From NCBI GenBank assembly GCA_031264145.1, contig JAISEK010000172.1, positions 1 to 34,299 of the forward strand: a stretch of 34,299 nt of DNA, given 5' to 3'. The notes beneath the pieces were generated by a model that worked only from the letters and a program-made list of their open reading frames with translations, searched no databases and was not told the origin of the DNA. Below are positions 33,948 to 34,299 of the stretch, piece by piece (the stretch's first letter is position 1; every line of letters begins with the position of its first letter). A program made the position numbers and the translations under genes. This DNA is from Deltaproteobacteria bacterium. GTDB lineage: Bacteria; Desulfobacterota; Desulfarculia; Adiutricales; Adiutricaceae.

Positions 33948-34266
33948 CTACTCGTATTGCCTCTTGAGGCATATCCAGGCAAAATAGGCGGAAACGAAGG
34001 GAGCGTAAAACCTGGGACTCAGGAATGTCATCATTACTCCGAAGCCCCCGCCCATGTCACTCGCCCTGTAGGACATTCTGGCTAACATATAAACGTACAG
34101 CAAAGAAAGTGCTATATTAAGTAAAACTATTAAAATAGGTATTTTCTTTAATATATATTCTATTGTTTCATTTTCAGTTAACTGGGTATAGCGATCAGCG
34201 GAGTAAAAATTTTTTTCTAACAGTTTTGAGCGATCACAGGAGTAGCCTTATTTTAAACGGTTTCAT
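33948..34266 (-). pseudogene. small membrane-protein gene, apparently frameshifted
   Basis: On the minus strand an ATG at 34266 with GGAG 6 bases upstream starts MKPFKIRLLL and stops at once. The +1 frame is open from 34247 to a TAG at 33948-33950 and reads as a credible membrane protein of about 99 residues. It has a polar start (SKLLEKNFYSADRYTQ), helix 1 (IPILIVLLNIALSLLYVYML), a loop (ARMSYRASDMGGGFG), helix 2 (FYAPFVSAYFAWIC) and tail LKRQYE. The open frame has no ATG, GTG or TTG near its beginning, so a one-base shift near 34240-34250 would rejoin start and body. Alternatives are programmed frameshifting, a sequencing error or a non-canonical start. The family is unknown. Confidence 0.42.
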
Positions 34267-34299
34267 AAAATCTCCATTTTTTTGCTATTCCAGCATTGG

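Overview
The window is a GC-rich stretch of bacterial chromosome with AT-rich valleys between operons. I read it as a Desulfobacterota/Deltaproteobacteria-type anaerobe. That is inference from gene families: a ~1430-residue 2-hydroxyacyl-CoA dehydratase activase fusion, an RNase E/G with a short basic tail, QueH, HDOD proteins, a CIGIIGPDG-type zinc ribbon, and several secreted Sel1-repeat proteins. No rRNA, tRNA, CRISPR array, replication origin or intact transposase is visible.

Layout. (1) 1-11.8 kb is an accessory-looking region bracketed by thiamine salvage genes. thiD and thiM overlap at 0.7-2.3 kb, and thiE lies at 11.2 kb, 14 bp behind a Sel1 gene. Between them are three paralogous secreted Sel1-repeat proteins, a lone Mrr-type restriction endonuclease, a papain-fold lipoprotein, and an AAA-ATPase-like/PD-(D/E)XK protein. 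This last gene is flanked on each side by a short AT-rich element bounded by inverted repeats. (2) 11.8-22.3 kb is housekeeping: leuD (minus strand), then plus-strand genes for the giant activase, RNase E/G, a small lipoprotein whose start overlaps the RNase gene, an alpha/beta-hydrolase-like protein, and homoserine dehydrogenase. (3) 22.6-29.2 kb is all minus strand. It holds an Ada/AraC/AlkA fusion overlapping an O6-methylguanine methyltransferase gene (alkylation repair), queH with a clear terminator, lspA followed after 1 bp by a receiver-histidine kinase protein, and an HDOD protein with a small partner. (4) 29.2-34.3 kb is plus strand and less dense: an AT-rich gap, two tiny Cys-rich ORFs, a small membrane protein, an AraC-family regulator with an Old Yellow Enzyme homologue downstream, and an apparently frameshifted small membrane-protein gene at the right edge.

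How genes may work together. ThiD, ThiM and ThiE would salvage HMP and thiazole into thiamine phosphate. The Ada-AlkA fusion and Ogt together cover phosphotriester sensing, base excision and direct O6-alkyl reversal. LspA would mature the two lipoproteins seen here. The best candidates for unusual biology are: the Sel1 paralogue cluster inside the thiamine locus; the ATPase/nuclease-like gene between two inverted-repeat elements; the kinase whose receiver has Asn where phospho-Asp should be; and the dispersed intergenic repeat found near both ends of the window. I see no coherent new defence or metabolic system that I could name with confidence.
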